From Streptomyces asoensis (lineage in GTDB: Bacteria > Actinomycetota > Actinomycetes > Streptomycetales > Streptomycetaceae), in assembly GCF_016860545.1 (NCBI RefSeq), contig NZ_BNEB01000005.1:682001-746000 (forward strand): a stretch of 64,000 nt of DNA. The letters run 5' to 3'. The translations under genes were made by a program, and so were the position numbers. The notes beneath the pieces are model-generated. The model worked only from the letters and a program-made list of their open reading frames with translations. It was not told where the DNA came from and did no database searches. Position 1 is the stretch's first letter; each line of letters begins with the position of its first letter. This document shows positions 17,421 to 25,513 of this stretch, piece after piece.

Positions 17421-18340
17421 CGGCCGGCCTCCGTCGGACGGGTCGGGTCCGCGGGGCGGCTCGGCGCGGGGCCACCGCCTGCCGGGTCGTCGGGGACAGG
17501 GCCGCCCGGCGCCGGGGCGTCGGGGGCGGGGTCCAGGAAGAAGTGGGCGTACGGGACGGTCCACACGGACTCGTGGCCGATGCGGTGGCCGGTGTAGCCG
17601 TCGTCGCCGTAGGCGGTGCCGTGGTCGGAGCAGACGATCGCGAAGCAGCGACGCCTGCTGCTCGCGGCGGCGAACAGCCGCCCGATGTGCCGGTCCACGT
17701 ACTCCAGTGCGGCGGCGTGCGTGGCACGGCTGTCGCCCGCCTCGCGGGTCGCGCCGGGCAGATGGAACCAGTTCGGCTGATGCAGGGCGGACACGTTGAC
17801 GAAGAGGAACAGCCGCCGCTCGCGCGGGATCCGGCGCACGACGAGCTCGGCGCGGGCGACCTGGTTCTCGAAGGACTCGGGCGAGGTGACGCCGAACTCC
17901 GGCGCCCAGTGGGACTCGTGGAACAGGCCGGGCAGCACCGAGCCCAGCGCCCCCTGCTTGTTGAAGAAGCCCACGCCCCCGATGCACACGGTGTGATACC
18001 CCTCCTGTGCCAGCCCGGAGACGAGGTCGGGGGTGTCGTAGACGAAGGTGCCGCCCGCGGTGGTCTCGCTGCCCGCGAAACTCGCCGCGAACAGCCGCGG
18101 GTGCGGCCCGGGGGCGGCCGGCGTCGGCAGGAAGCCCGCGAAGATCGCCTGGTGGGAGGCGTAGGTGAAGCTGCCGGGGGCGTGCCGCTCCTCCCAGCGG
18201 CCGCCGGGCAGACAGCGGGCCAGGTGGGGGATGCGGCCGGCCGCCGCCAGCTCGGCCGCGACGTCGTGGCGGAGCGTGTCGAGGGTGACGAGCAGCAGGT
18301 CGTGACTGCCCACCACCTCGTTCATGTCGGGCTCAGGCAT
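17417..18340 (-). CDS. STM4013-family sulfatase-like hydrolase
   Basis: The 307-residue protein belongs to the alkaline phosphatase/sulfatase superfamily. LLLVTLDTLRHDV contains the first metal Asp residues, PGSFTYASHQAIFAGFLP the candidate nucleophile region, and VCSDHGTAYGDDGYTGHRIGHESVWTVPYAHFFL the second metal site. It lacks a signal peptide, so it is cytoplasmic. A Pro/Ala/Gly-rich tail of about 40 residues follows the fold. It overlaps both neighbours (8 bp with STM4014, 4 bp with STM4012), indicating tight coupling. Whether it is a phosphatase, sulfatase or transferase cannot be decided here. Confidence 0.9.
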   Translation of the reverse strand: MPEPDMNEVVGSHDLLLVTLDTLRHDVAAELAAAGRIPHLARCLPGGRWEERHAPGSFTYASHQAIFAGFLPTPAAPGPHPRLFAASFAGSETTAGGTFVYDTPDLVSGLAQEGYHTVCIGGVGFFNKQGALGSVLPGLFHESHWAPEFGVTSPESFENQVARAELVVRRIPRERRLFLFVNVSALHQPNWFHLPGATREAGDSRATHAAALEYVDRHIGRLFAAASSRRRCFAIVCSDHGTAYGDDGYTGHRIGHESVWTVPYAHFFLDPAPDAPAPGGPVPDDPAGGGPAPSRPADPTRPTEAGR

Positions 18341-19508
18341 GCGGTGTTCCTGTTCTGTACCGGGCGAGGTCGCCCAGGGCGGCGGCCACCTGGGCCGCGT
18401 AGGTGTCGAGACCCTCCGCGCCGCTGCCGGGCAGACCGGTGAGGCGGGGCAGCAGGTCGCCGAAGGCGTTGACCTCGCCGACCGCGGCCCTGCGCCAGCC
18501 GACGGCCGGCAGCAGGTCGACGCCGACGCACAGGGTGCGCGGGAAGCAGGCCGCGGCCCGCTCGCACACGTCCAGCAGGTCGCTCCAGCGGGCGCCCGCC
18601 GCCTCCACGGCCTCCCGGACGGCGTCCAGGTCGCCCCGGCGGCCTCCGAGGTGGAGGTTGGTCAGGGGCGACCGGCTGGTGCGGACCACCGCGTGGGTGG
18701 CGCGGCCCGCCACGACGACGACCCTGAGGTCGGCGGCCCGGCCCTCCTGGGCGGCCTTGGGCAGCCAGCGTTCGAGGTGCAGCCCGTCCGGGGCGAGCGC
18801 GTCCACGATCGCCGCGATGTCCTGCTCGCGTTCGTAACGGCGCACCTTGAGGGAGTTGTACAGGCCTCCGTCGGCGGCGAGTTCGACGGAGGTGGTGGCC
18901 CTGATCCGGCCGCCGCCGCCCGCCTCGACGGCGAGCACGCCCGACGCGGACGACCCGTGCGCGGGTTTCACGAAGAGCCGCGGCATCCGGTGCTCGCGCA
19001 TCGCCGCCCGGACGTCCTCCCAGCCGCGTACCGGAGCGGCCCGGGGACCCGAGGTGGGCGAGGCGGGGACCGGGACACCCGCCGCGTCCAGGACGGCGTG
19101 ACAGAGCCGCTTGTCGAACAGCACCGCGAGTTCGTCCGGGTCGTCGAGGCGGACCCCGCCGCGCAGGCTGCGGACGGCTGCGGTGAAGCGGGCGTACCAG
19201 CGGCCCGAGCCCTCGACCCGCGTCGGGTCCGTGGCACCCCGCAGCAGCCGGTCGACCTCGGGATTCTCGCCGGGCGAGTCCAGACGCACGATCTCGTCGG
19301 CGGCGAAGTCGGCACCGCCGGCCCGCAGCACGTCCGCCCACGGCACGACCCGCGGGGCCGGCAGACCGGCCCCGCGCACCGCGTCCTCGAAGAGGGCGAC
19401 CCGGCGGTTCTCCGGGTTGCCGACCACCGCGAGGCGCGGCCCGGACGGGCGCCCCGCGCCGGGACCGTCGAGGCAGGAGGGTCGGTGCCCCATGGGTGGT
19501 GTGCTCAC
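18333..19508 (-). CDS. STM4014-family ATP-grasp-like protein
   Basis: About 391 residues. An N-terminal pre-ATP-grasp domain begins RLAVVGNPENRRVALFEDAV. The ATP-grasp core then shows FDKRLCHAVLDAAGVPVPASP, LFVKPAHGSSASGVLAVE (nucleotide Lys and Gly-rich loop) and VGEVNAFGDLLPRL (metal-binding Glu and Asn). Such proteins ligate a carboxylate to an amine or thiol. I prefer the GTG at 19508, which overlaps the STM4015 stop as GTGA; an ATG at 19493 is the alternative. The protein is encoded between an LRR protein and the hydrolase, suggesting peptide or protein ligation, but this is inference. Confidence 0.85.
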   Translation of the reverse strand: MSTPPMGHRPSCLDGPGAGRPSGPRLAVVGNPENRRVALFEDAVRGAGLPAPRVVPWADVLRAGGADFAADEIVRLDSPGENPEVDRLLRGATDPTRVEGSGRWYARFTAAVRSLRGGVRLDDPDELAVLFDKRLCHAVLDAAGVPVPASPTSGPRAAPVRGWEDVRAAMREHRMPRLFVKPAHGSSASGVLAVEAGGGGRIRATTSVELAADGGLYNSLKVRRYEREQDIAAIVDALAPDGLHLERWLPKAAQEGRAADLRVVVVAGRATHAVVRTSRSPLTNLHLGGRRGDLDAVREAVEAAGARWSDLLDVCERAAACFPRTLCVGVDLLPAVGWRRAAVGEVNAFGDLLPRLTGLPGSGAEGLDTYAAQVAAALGDLARYRTGTPHA

Positions 19509-20461
19509 TCCCCCACGGCCACGTAGCGCCACGGCGTGCCGTCGTCGTCCGCGTCCTCCTCGGCGTCGTCGCGGTCGAGGTCCACCTCGACGCCCGCGGT
19601 CTCCACGGTCCGCCGGATCCGCTCCTGGAGCGGTTCGCTCAGGTAGTTGTAGTGCAGGTCGAGCTTCTTGAGGTGGGTGAGCGGCTGACCGCCGAGCAGG
19701 GCGGCCGCGCCCTCGTCGGTCAGCACGCCCATGGAGAGGTCCAGCACCTCCAGCCGCTCCACCACCGGCGCGGCGGCGACGGCGGCGGCCACGGCGTCCT
19801 GGATCTCGCTGTTGCGCAGCGCGAGATGGCGCAGGCTCGGCAGCCGGGCGCCCGACAGGATCGGCTCCAGGTCGGCGGCCTCGCAGTCGCCGCCGTACTC
19901 GGGGGTGCCGAGCCACAGGTCGAGATGGACCAGTTCGGGCAGGTCGCTGCCACCGACCCCGCGCACGACCTCGGCCGGCAGGCCGCCCGTCTCGATGACG
20001 AGCCGGCGCAGCGAGCCGTGCCGTACGGCCGGGAACCGCAGCCCCGAGCCGCCGCGCACACCGAACTCCTCCAGTGCGGGGAACGCGCCCAGGAGCGGGG
20101 TGACGTCGGTCTGGTTGATCCAGGAGATCTCGCACTCCTCGCCCACCATGTCGCCGAGGAACACCGCCCGCAGCGCCGGGAACCGGTCCCGGGCGGCCAC
20201 CAGCGCCTCGATCACGTCGGACGGGTCGGTGTCGTAGGCCTCCTGCCAGGCGCCGACGATCAGCGCCCGTACACGGACCGTGTCGACGGTGGAGCAGAAG
20301 CGGGCGAACGCCTTCGTCCAGTCCTCGTCGGCGTCGTAGACGTCACTGCCGACGCGCCAGGCGACGGCGTCCGGCTCGACCGGGCGGGGCGAGTGCTCCG
20401 GGCCCGGGAACGTGTACGCGGGCAGCCCGAACAGCTCGTCGAGGTGATCACCGATGGTCAT
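19505..20461 (-). CDS. STM4015-family leucine-rich-repeat protein
   Basis: This 318-residue protein is the first gene of the operon. After a 60-residue start (HLDELFGLPAYTFPG), irregular leucine-rich repeats run to the C-terminus: LRRLVIETGGLP, LVHLDLWLG, LRHLALRNSEI, LEVLDLSMGVLTDEGAAALL and LKKLDLHYNYLSEPLQERI. The tail is very acidic (DRDDAEEDADDDGTPW). GGGAG lies at proper distance from the ATG. It could be a scaffold, a target-recognition subunit or the substrate of the two radical SAM enzymes. A DNA-damage-type promoter lies 50-70 bp upstream. Confidence 0.9.
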   Translation of the reverse strand: MTIGDHLDELFGLPAYTFPGPEHSPRPVEPDAVAWRVGSDVYDADEDWTKAFARFCSTVDTVRVRALIVGAWQEAYDTDPSDVIEALVAARDRFPALRAVFLGDMVGEECEISWINQTDVTPLLGAFPALEEFGVRGGSGLRFPAVRHGSLRRLVIETGGLPAEVVRGVGGSDLPELVHLDLWLGTPEYGGDCEAADLEPILSGARLPSLRHLALRNSEIQDAVAAAVAAAPVVERLEVLDLSMGVLTDEGAAALLGGQPLTHLKKLDLHYNYLSEPLQERIRRTVETAGVEVDLDRDDAEEDADDDGTPWRYVAVGE

Positions 20462-20509
20462 GCGGCTGCTCCCGGGAGGAATTGGTGCGCGGTCCGTGAT
20501 GTGTCCGCA

Positions 20510-20532
20510 GTTCTACCAACAGGCACCGACAA
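20510..20532 (-). promoter_or_regulatory. PafBC-type (RecA-independent DNA-damage) promoter, STM4015-4011 operon
   Basis: Read on the minus strand: TTGTCGGTG, 8 bases, TAGAAC. The mycobacterial consensus is TTGTC(A/G)GTG-N8-TANNNT; only the last -10 base differs. Transcription would begin near 20503 and give a leader of about 40 bases to the STM4015 ATG. Confidence 0.6.
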
Positions 20533-20586
20533 CGCCGTGCGGCGGGGCCCGGTTCCGGAGCCGCGGCCGGCCGCGGTCCGGGGGCG

Positions 20587-20609
20587 TTGTCAGTGGGGGT
20601 CCGTACGGT
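20587..20609 (+). promoter_or_regulatory. PafBC-type promoter, small protein/DUF6745 unit
   Basis: TTGTCAGTG, exactly 8 bases, TACGGT: a full match to the PafBC-dependent consensus. Transcription would start near 20616, about 43 bases before the ATG at 20659. With the minus-strand copy it makes a 9-bp inverted repeat (GACAACGCC / GGCGTTGTC) about 46 bp apart. Confidence 0.7.
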
Positions 20610-20658
20610 TCTCGACATGCGGCCGGTGCGATCGGCGTCCGGCGGGGAGGGGAGAGCC

Positions 20659-20985
20659 ATGTACCGGCAGGGAGACGTGCTGATCGTGCCCGTCGCGAAC
20701 GATGCGGTGCCGCCGCACGTGGCGGCGGCGCCGAAGGAGCGGCGGGACGCGCGGGGCCGGCTCGTGCTGGCGCTGGGCGAGGTCACCGGGCACGCCCACG
20801 CGGTGGTCGGCCCGGGCGATCTGGTGCGGGAGCCGGGCCCGTTCGGTCCGCTGCTGCTGCACCTTCCCCAGGGCGGCCGGGTGGTCCACGAGGAGCACGC
20901 GGCGATCACGCTGCCGAAGGGCTGGTACCGGGTGATCCGGCAGCGGGAGTACGTGCCCGGATCCGTGCGGATCGTCGCGGACTGA
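20659..20985 (+). CDS. small conserved protein of unknown function
   Basis: A 108-residue soluble protein, MYRQGDVLIVPV at the start. It is predicted largely beta-stranded and is rich in His and aromatic residues in the middle and end (GHAHAV, VHEEHAAITLPKGWYRVIRQREY). The short form from ATG 20659 is chosen because GGGGAGAG lies just upstream and the putative start of transcription is at about 20616; the frame is open further upstream but that would begin inside the promoter. I do not recognise a named domain. It is followed after 31 bp by the DUF6745 gene, and both are probably transcribed from the PafBC-type promoter. Confidence 0.75.
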   Translation: MYRQGDVLIVPVANDAVPPHVAAAPKERRDARGRLVLALGEVTGHAHAVVGPGDLVREPGPFGPLLLHLPQGGRVVHEEHAAITLPKGWYRVIRQREYVPGSVRIVAD

Positions 20986-21016
20986 GCGGCGGGTGCCGAG
21001 CGTGAGGGAGGAACGG

Positions 21017-22108
21017 ATGACGATCACGACGACCGAGGGCACGGGCGGGGACCCGGCCGGGGCTGTGGCGGGAGCGGGGACGGAGGCGGCGGGCACGTCC
21101 TTCGAGGACGTCCGTGCCTGGCGGGCCCGCGCGGCGGCGGCCGTGCCCGCCGACCGGGCGGCCGCCGAGGCGGGTGTGCGCCGGGCCTACCGGCAGGCCG
21201 GGCTGCCCGAGCCGGAGCGGGTGGTGTGGGCCGCCTCGCCGCGCGAGGCGGTCACGCTGGTCCGGACGACCGCGGACAAGGGCGCGAGCGTGCGGGAGGC
21301 CGTCCGCAGCGCCCCCTGGGCCCAAGAACGGCGGCGGCTGCACACGCGGTTGGGCCCGGCGGGCTGGGCCGCGCACTGGGCGGCGACCGGCGGGCCCCTG
21401 TGGGAGCCGACGCAGGCACTGGTCGACCGGATCCGTGCCGGGGTGCTGGAGGAGCTGGCCGGCGGCGGCACGGGGAGCGAGGCGGCCGAGATCCGGCTGG
21501 TGCTCCTGGACGCGGTGCTCGGCCAGCACGACGCGCCCTGGCTCGCCGCGTTCCCGACGGACCGGGGCCCGCTCGAAGGCCTGGCCGCGGTCGGCCGCAG
21601 CGCCGGCTGGTGGTGGCCGTACGCCCGGGTGGCGGTGGTGTGCGAGCGTCCCGTCGCCCTGCACCGCGACGAGGCGGGGCGGCTGGACCGCGGTGACGGA
21701 CCGGCGCTGGCCTATCCCGACGGGTTCGCGCTGTACGCGTGGCGGGGCATGCCGGTCCCGGCCGCCTTCCTCGCGGAACTGCCGGGGCTCACCCCGGACC
21801 GGATCCGGTCCGAGGAGAACGCCGAACTGCGCCGGGTCATGCTGGAGCACTACGGGTACGACCGCTACCTGGCGGACTCCGGGGCCCGTCACGTCCACCG
21901 GGACGAGACGGGCACCCTGTGGCGCATCGACCTCCCGTCGGACGAGCCCGTCGTCATGGTGGAGGTCCTCAACTCCACACCGGAGCCGGACGGGACGCGG
22001 CGCACCTACTGGCTGCGGGTGCCGCCGTCGACCCGTACGGCGCGCGAGGGGGTCGCCTGGACCTTCGGGCTGACGGCGCAGGGGTACGCGCCCGAGCGGG
22101 AGACGTGA
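21017..22108 (+). CDS. DUF6745-type protein of unknown function
   Basis: This 363-residue soluble protein has an alpha-helical N-terminal half (FEDVRAWRARAAAAVPADRAAAEAGVRRAYRQAG region) and a C-terminal half with GDGPALAYPDGFALYAWRGMPVPAAFL, RRVMLEHYGYDRYL and WRIDLPSDEPVVMVEVLNSTPEPDG. These are features I associate with DUF6745, a family of unknown function. GGGAGGAAC precedes the ATG. It is the second gene of a two-gene unit and is followed directly by a strong hairpin. Because it is divergent from the LRR gene and shares a promoter pair with it, a link with the STM4011-4015 set is plausible. Confidence 0.75.
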   Translation: MTITTTEGTGGDPAGAVAGAGTEAAGTSFEDVRAWRARAAAAVPADRAAAEAGVRRAYRQAGLPEPERVVWAASPREAVTLVRTTADKGASVREAVRSAPWAQERRRLHTRLGPAGWAAHWAATGGPLWEPTQALVDRIRAGVLEELAGGGTGSEAAEIRLVLLDAVLGQHDAPWLAAFPTDRGPLEGLAAVGRSAGWWWPYARVAVVCERPVALHRDEAGRLDRGDGPALAYPDGFALYAWRGMPVPAAFLAELPGLTPDRIRSEENAELRRVMLEHYGYDRYLADSGARHVHRDETGTLWRIDLPSDEPVVMVEVLNSTPEPDGTRRTYWLRVPPSTRTAREGVAWTFGLTAQGYAPERET

Positions 22109-22110
22109 TG

Positions 22111-22138
22111 CGTGCGCTCACGGGGGCGTGAGCGCACG
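22111..22138. terminator. hairpin terminator after DUF6745 gene
   Basis: CGTGCGCTCACG and CGTGAGCGCACG form a perfect 12-bp stem with a GGGG loop, beginning 2 bp after the stop codon. It lies between convergent genes. Confidence 0.8.
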
Positions 22139-22172
22139 GCGGGCGCGGCGGGGTCACGGCGGGGTCGCGGTC

Positions 22173-22895
22173 TCACCCTCGGGCGACGCGGTCCAGTACG
22201 TCGGTGACCTGGCCGCGGACCGCGTCGCGGGCGGCGGCGGGCAGGGCGCCCAGATCCGTGCAGGCCAGGGCGTGCAGGACCTGGTCGGGGTCCGGGTCGT
22301 ACGGCGTGCTCTCGCAGAACACCTCGTAGCCGTCGCGCACGGCGACCCTGAGCCTGCCGGGGCCCTGGTCACCGGCGTGCACCGCGGCGGCCACGACGAG
22401 CGGCGGCGGTCCGCCCGCCTCACCCTCCAGCTTGCGGTATCCGCTGACCAGGGGGGTGCGCCAGTGCAGGGCGAGCAGGACGTGCCGCTTCGCCAGCAGC
22501 TCGGTCAGGTCGGTGTCGTAGACGCTGCCCGGTTCCAGGACGGTGGCCCGGGCGTCGAGGACGAGGGCCGCGGGCAGCAGACAGCGCAGGGTGCTCCCGA
22601 CGATGTTGCCGCCGACCGTGGCGGCCCTGCGCACCGCGCCGGTGCCCACGCCGGAGGCCGCCCGGTGCAGTACTTCGGGCACGGTCGCGTCCACCCGGTT
22701 CAGCAGCACGGCCCCACCGACCTCCTCGGGCCCGACCGTGCCGGCCTCCGGGACGTTGCGCAGCGACACGGCCTGCTCGGGGAAGCCGTCCCGCTGCCAG
22801 CCCGCCCACACGAGCGTGGCGCCTCCTACCGGTACCGCTCCCTCGGCCAGACACCGCTGGGCTTCGGCTATGGAGGAGGGAAGACGCACCTGCAC
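22173..22895 (-). CDS. solo FAD-binding subunit of xanthine dehydrogenase type
   Basis: About 240 residues matching the molybdopterin-dehydrogenase FAD-binding fold: VPVGGATLVWAGW in the first FAD loop and VRRAATVGGNIVGS, the hallmark pyrophosphate-binding motif, followed by a CO-dehydrogenase flavoprotein C-terminal region. In xanthine or CO dehydrogenases this subunit passes electrons between FAD and 2Fe-2S centres. No molybdopterin or iron-sulfur subunit genes adjoin it, so it either works with subunits encoded elsewhere or as an independent flavoprotein. The GTG at 22895 is my choice; an ATG 51 bases earlier is possible. The protein is shorter than the usual 280-300 residues. Confidence 0.75.
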   Translation of the reverse strand: MQVRLPSSIAEAQRCLAEGAVPVGGATLVWAGWQRDGFPEQAVSLRNVPEAGTVGPEEVGGAVLLNRVDATVPEVLHRAASGVGTGAVRRAATVGGNIVGSTLRCLLPAALVLDARATVLEPGSVYDTDLTELLAKRHVLLALHWRTPLVSGYRKLEGEAGGPPPLVVAAAVHAGDQGPGRLRVAVRDGYEVFCESTPYDPDPDQVLHALACTDLGALPAAARDAVRGQVTDVLDRVARG

Positions 22896-23040
22896 GACAA
22901 CCGACCTGCCTTCCCTGGAAGTCCGCGGCGAGCGACAGGACGTCATCGGGTGTTCCCGTGCCGCTCGCCCGCATGATCAATGGCAGACGGATTCTGCCCA
23001 GGCGCGCGGGGGCGCATACAGGGCTCATGGCTGCACCTTG

Positions 23041-23062
23041 CGCAACGTGAAATTGCGTTGCG
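23041..23062. promoter_or_regulatory. candidate operator, CGCAACG inverted repeat
   Basis: CGCAACG-N8-CGTTGCG is a perfect 7-bp inverted repeat in the gap between the FAD subunit gene and the GNAT gene, 31 bp before the GNAT start. No regulator gene is adjacent, so the binding protein is unknown. Confidence 0.4.
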
Positions 23063-23092
23063 GCCGGACGCCCTCCCGCGGACCCTGGCGCC

Positions 23093-24019
23093 ATGCCCTG
23101 CCTGCTGCGCCCCGCCACCCTCGCCGACGCGCCCGCCGTCACCCATCTCCTCAACGAGATCGACCTCCTCGAGATCGGCCGGCCCGAGACGGACCTGCAC
23201 ACCGTCGAGGCCGATCTGAAGCACCCCGACAGGGATCCGGAGCGCGACACCTGGCTCGCCTTCGAGGGGGACCGGCTGGTGGCGCACGGCCTGCTGTGGG
23301 ACGAGTCGGGCGGCGAACGCATCGACATCGACCACTACGTCCTGCCCGACCGGCAGGAGGCCGGGCTGCTCGTGCTCGGCGCGATGGAGACCCGGGCGCT
23401 GGAGAAGGCCCGGGAGAACGGCGCCGGCCGTGCGGTGGTCCATCTGCATCTCAACACGGCGCCTACGCTCGACACCGCGCTGCTGCGGGACCGGGGCTGG
23501 TCGGTGGTACGGCGCTATCACGTGCTGAGCCGTCCCCTGGACCGGGCGCGGGACCTGCCGCCCGCCGCACCGGCCGGGGTGCGGCTGCGCCCCTGCGCCG
23601 ACGACGCCGACCGGATCCGCGTCCACGAGCTCTACCAGGCCTCGTTCGCCGAGCACTTCGACTTCCAGCCGCGCGGCTACGAGCAGTGGCTGCACGACGT
23701 GGACGCGGCGGGCCTCGACTGGTCCCTGGTGTGGATCGCCGCGACGGCGGACCACGGCGACGCCGGGTTCCTGATCGCACGCGACGACCGGGCGGCGACG
23801 GGGTGGATCCGCAGCATCGGCGTGCGGCGCGAAGCCCGGGGACGCGGGCTGGCCGGGCTGCTGCTGCGGCACGCCTTCGCGGCCTTCGCCGCCCGGGGCC
23901 GGGACACCGTCGGGCTCGGCGTGGACACCGCCAACCCGACCGGCGCACCCGGCCTGTACGCGCGTCACGGCATGGAACTGCACTACGCCGTGGACACCTG
24001 GGAGGTGGTCCTGCGCTGA
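23093..24019 (+). CDS. tandem GNAT-domain acetyltransferase
   Basis: This 308-residue protein contains two GNAT folds. The first (residues 1-150, LLRPATLADAPAVTHLLNEID) has lost a clear acetyl-CoA loop. The second (155-308) has an intact one: WIRSIGVRREARGRGLAGLLLRHAFAAF, then VDTANPTGAPGLYARHGMELHYAVDTWEVVL. The arrangement resembles mycothiol synthase MshD but lacks its hallmark residues that I can check, so the substrate is open. The start ATG lacks a strong ribosome site. The gene is convergent with, and 24 bp from, the M23 peptidase gene. Confidence 0.88.
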   Translation: MPCLLRPATLADAPAVTHLLNEIDLLEIGRPETDLHTVEADLKHPDRDPERDTWLAFEGDRLVAHGLLWDESGGERIDIDHYVLPDRQEAGLLVLGAMETRALEKARENGAGRAVVHLHLNTAPTLDTALLRDRGWSVVRRYHVLSRPLDRARDLPPAAPAGVRLRPCADDADRIRVHELYQASFAEHFDFQPRGYEQWLHDVDAAGLDWSLVWIAATADHGDAGFLIARDDRAATGWIRSIGVRREARGRGLAGLLLRHAFAAFAARGRDTVGLGVDTANPTGAPGLYARHGMELHYAVDTWEVVLR

Positions 24020-24043
24020 CCCGAGCGCCGCCGTGACCTGCCG

Positions 24044-25261
24044 TCAGCCGAGTGCCAGCCAGGGCTGGGGATCGGCGTAGTAGCCGTCGTAGATCACCTC
24101 GAAGTGCAGATGGGGGCCGGTGGACAGGCCGGTGGAGCCGACCCGGCCGAGGGGCGTCCCGGTCTGCACGGACTGTCCGACGGTGACCTCGATGGCGGAC
24201 AGGTGGCTGTACGTCGTCTGGAGCCGCTTGCCCTCGATGGCACCGTGGTCGACGACGACGCGGTTGCCGTAGGCCGTGGTCATGGCGGCGAAGACGACGG
24301 TGCCCGCGCGGGCGGCGGAGACCTGGGCGCCCTGGGGCGCGCCGAAGTCCACCCCGGTGTGCAGCTTGGTGACGCCGGTGAGGGGGTGCTGGCGGGAGCC
24401 GTAGGGGGAGGTGATGGTGAGGGTGGTGACGGGCGGTGCCAGGATCGCGTCGGCGCGCACGCCGCCGGCCGGCGGGTCCTCCTTGTCGAAGGCGGTGTAC
24501 TTCGGGAACAGGGCCTTGACCTCGGTGAGGTAGGTCTTCGCCCCCGCGGGGACGGCTCCCGCCTTCCGCACGGCGTCCGTGCCGACCGCGTAGGCGGCGA
24601 GGGTGAGGTCGACGAGGTCCCCGTTGACGGTGCCGTCGGTCCGCAGGCCGGTGACCTTCGCGGCCAGGGAGCAGTCCTGGCGGCCGAGCGCCATGATGGC
24701 GTCGGCCGGATCGGTGGGCGAGGAAAGCCCGTTGCCGTCGTCGTCCTTGCCCCAGGTCTTCCAGTCGGCGGCGGTGAAGGCGGCGATGCCCTGCGCGCCG
24801 GGGCCGGAGGCGCTGACGTTGCTCCAGCCGGTGAGCTGGTCGATCTGGGCGGCGAGGACGGACGGGGTGACGACCGTGCAGGCGTCGGCGGACTTGCGCA
24901 GCCAGGGTCCGTAGGTCGCGTTGACCCCGCCGGCGGCGTCCTGCGGCGCGCCCTCCCCGGGCCCCAAGTCGTCGAACCCACCGGTCAGGGCGAGGAACCC
25001 GGCGACCGTGATGAGGATGAACAACCCTGGCAGGACGAGAAGAGTGAAGGCCCCCGGCCCGCGCCGACGGGGGCGGGGGGCGGGTGTCACCGGATCGGGC
25101 GCGGCGAGGGCCGGCGGCACCGGAGCGTCGGGGGTCGCCGGGTCCGGCGCCGTGGGGGCTTCGGTCTCCGTGACCCCGTCGGCCCACGGGGGCGGGGCCG
25201 TGTCGTCCAGGCCGGTGCCGGTCTCGTGCGAAGGGGTCCGGACGGCGTGCTCGTCGCTCAC
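24044..25261 (-). CDS. membrane-anchored M23 peptidoglycan peptidase with lytic-transglycosylase-like region
   Basis: This 405-residue protein has a 65-residue proline-rich cytoplasmic N-terminus, one membrane helix (FTLLVLPGLFILITVAGFLAL), a lysozyme-like helical region (ITPSVLAAQIDQLTGWSN type: VTPSVLAAQIDQLTGW, AMALGRQDC), and a C-terminal M23 domain (SPYGSRQHPLTGVTKLHTGVDFG, then STGLSTGPHLHFEV) with its zinc ligands HxxxD and HxH. It should cut peptide cross-links in the cell wall from the outer face of the membrane. The helical domain's catalytic Glu is not clear, so it may only bind glycan. The start is GTG with GGGGG upstream. Confidence 0.87.
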   Translation of the reverse strand: MSDEHAVRTPSHETGTGLDDTAPPPWADGVTETEAPTAPDPATPDAPVPPALAAPDPVTPAPRPRRRGPGAFTLLVLPGLFILITVAGFLALTGGFDDLGPGEGAPQDAAGGVNATYGPWLRKSADACTVVTPSVLAAQIDQLTGWSNVSASGPGAQGIAAFTAADWKTWGKDDDGNGLSSPTDPADAIMALGRQDCSLAAKVTGLRTDGTVNGDLVDLTLAAYAVGTDAVRKAGAVPAGAKTYLTEVKALFPKYTAFDKEDPPAGGVRADAILAPPVTTLTITSPYGSRQHPLTGVTKLHTGVDFGAPQGAQVSAARAGTVVFAAMTTAYGNRVVVDHGAIEGKRLQTTYSHLSAIEVTVGQSVQTGTPLGRVGSTGLSTGPHLHFEVIYDGYYADPQPWLALG

Positions 25262-25423
25262 GCTGCGGACCCCCGGTGGCCCTGACGGTTCGTCATGGAC
25301 CGTGCCGTGAAAGTGCAGTTGCTCACGGGCGGACGGTAGCCGGTGTCCCGCCGCACGTCACCGGACGCGAGGGCAGACCTGCTGCCCCTGGGGGCAATCA
25401 CCGCCGGCCGGTCGCGGGAGGCC

Positions 25424-25460
25424 GGTCGCCGGTGCGGCGGCCCCCGCGGCACCGGCGACC
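25424..25460 (-). terminator. hairpin 2 downstream of pyruvate carboxylase
   Basis: GGTCGCCGGTGC and GCACCGGCGACC form a perfect 12-bp stem with a 13-base loop. It follows the hairpin at 25479 on the minus strand and so backs it up before the M23 gene. Confidence 0.6.
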
Positions 25461-25478
25461 AGGAGAAGTGCCGCTGCA

Positions 25479-25507
25479 CCGCCGCCGGCCCGTGGGACCG
25501 GCGGCGG
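25479..25507 (-). terminator. hairpin 1 downstream of pyruvate carboxylase
   Basis: CCGCCGCCGG and CCGGCGGCGG make a 10-bp stem with a 9-base loop, just beyond the pyc stop at 25514. Confidence 0.65.
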
Positions 25508-25513
25508 ATGGGG

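Noticed and set aside
16047..17987. Longer STM4012 form starting at 17987
   Set aside because: The extra 189 residues are shadow of STM4013. ATG 17420 with 4-bp overlap is the natural start.
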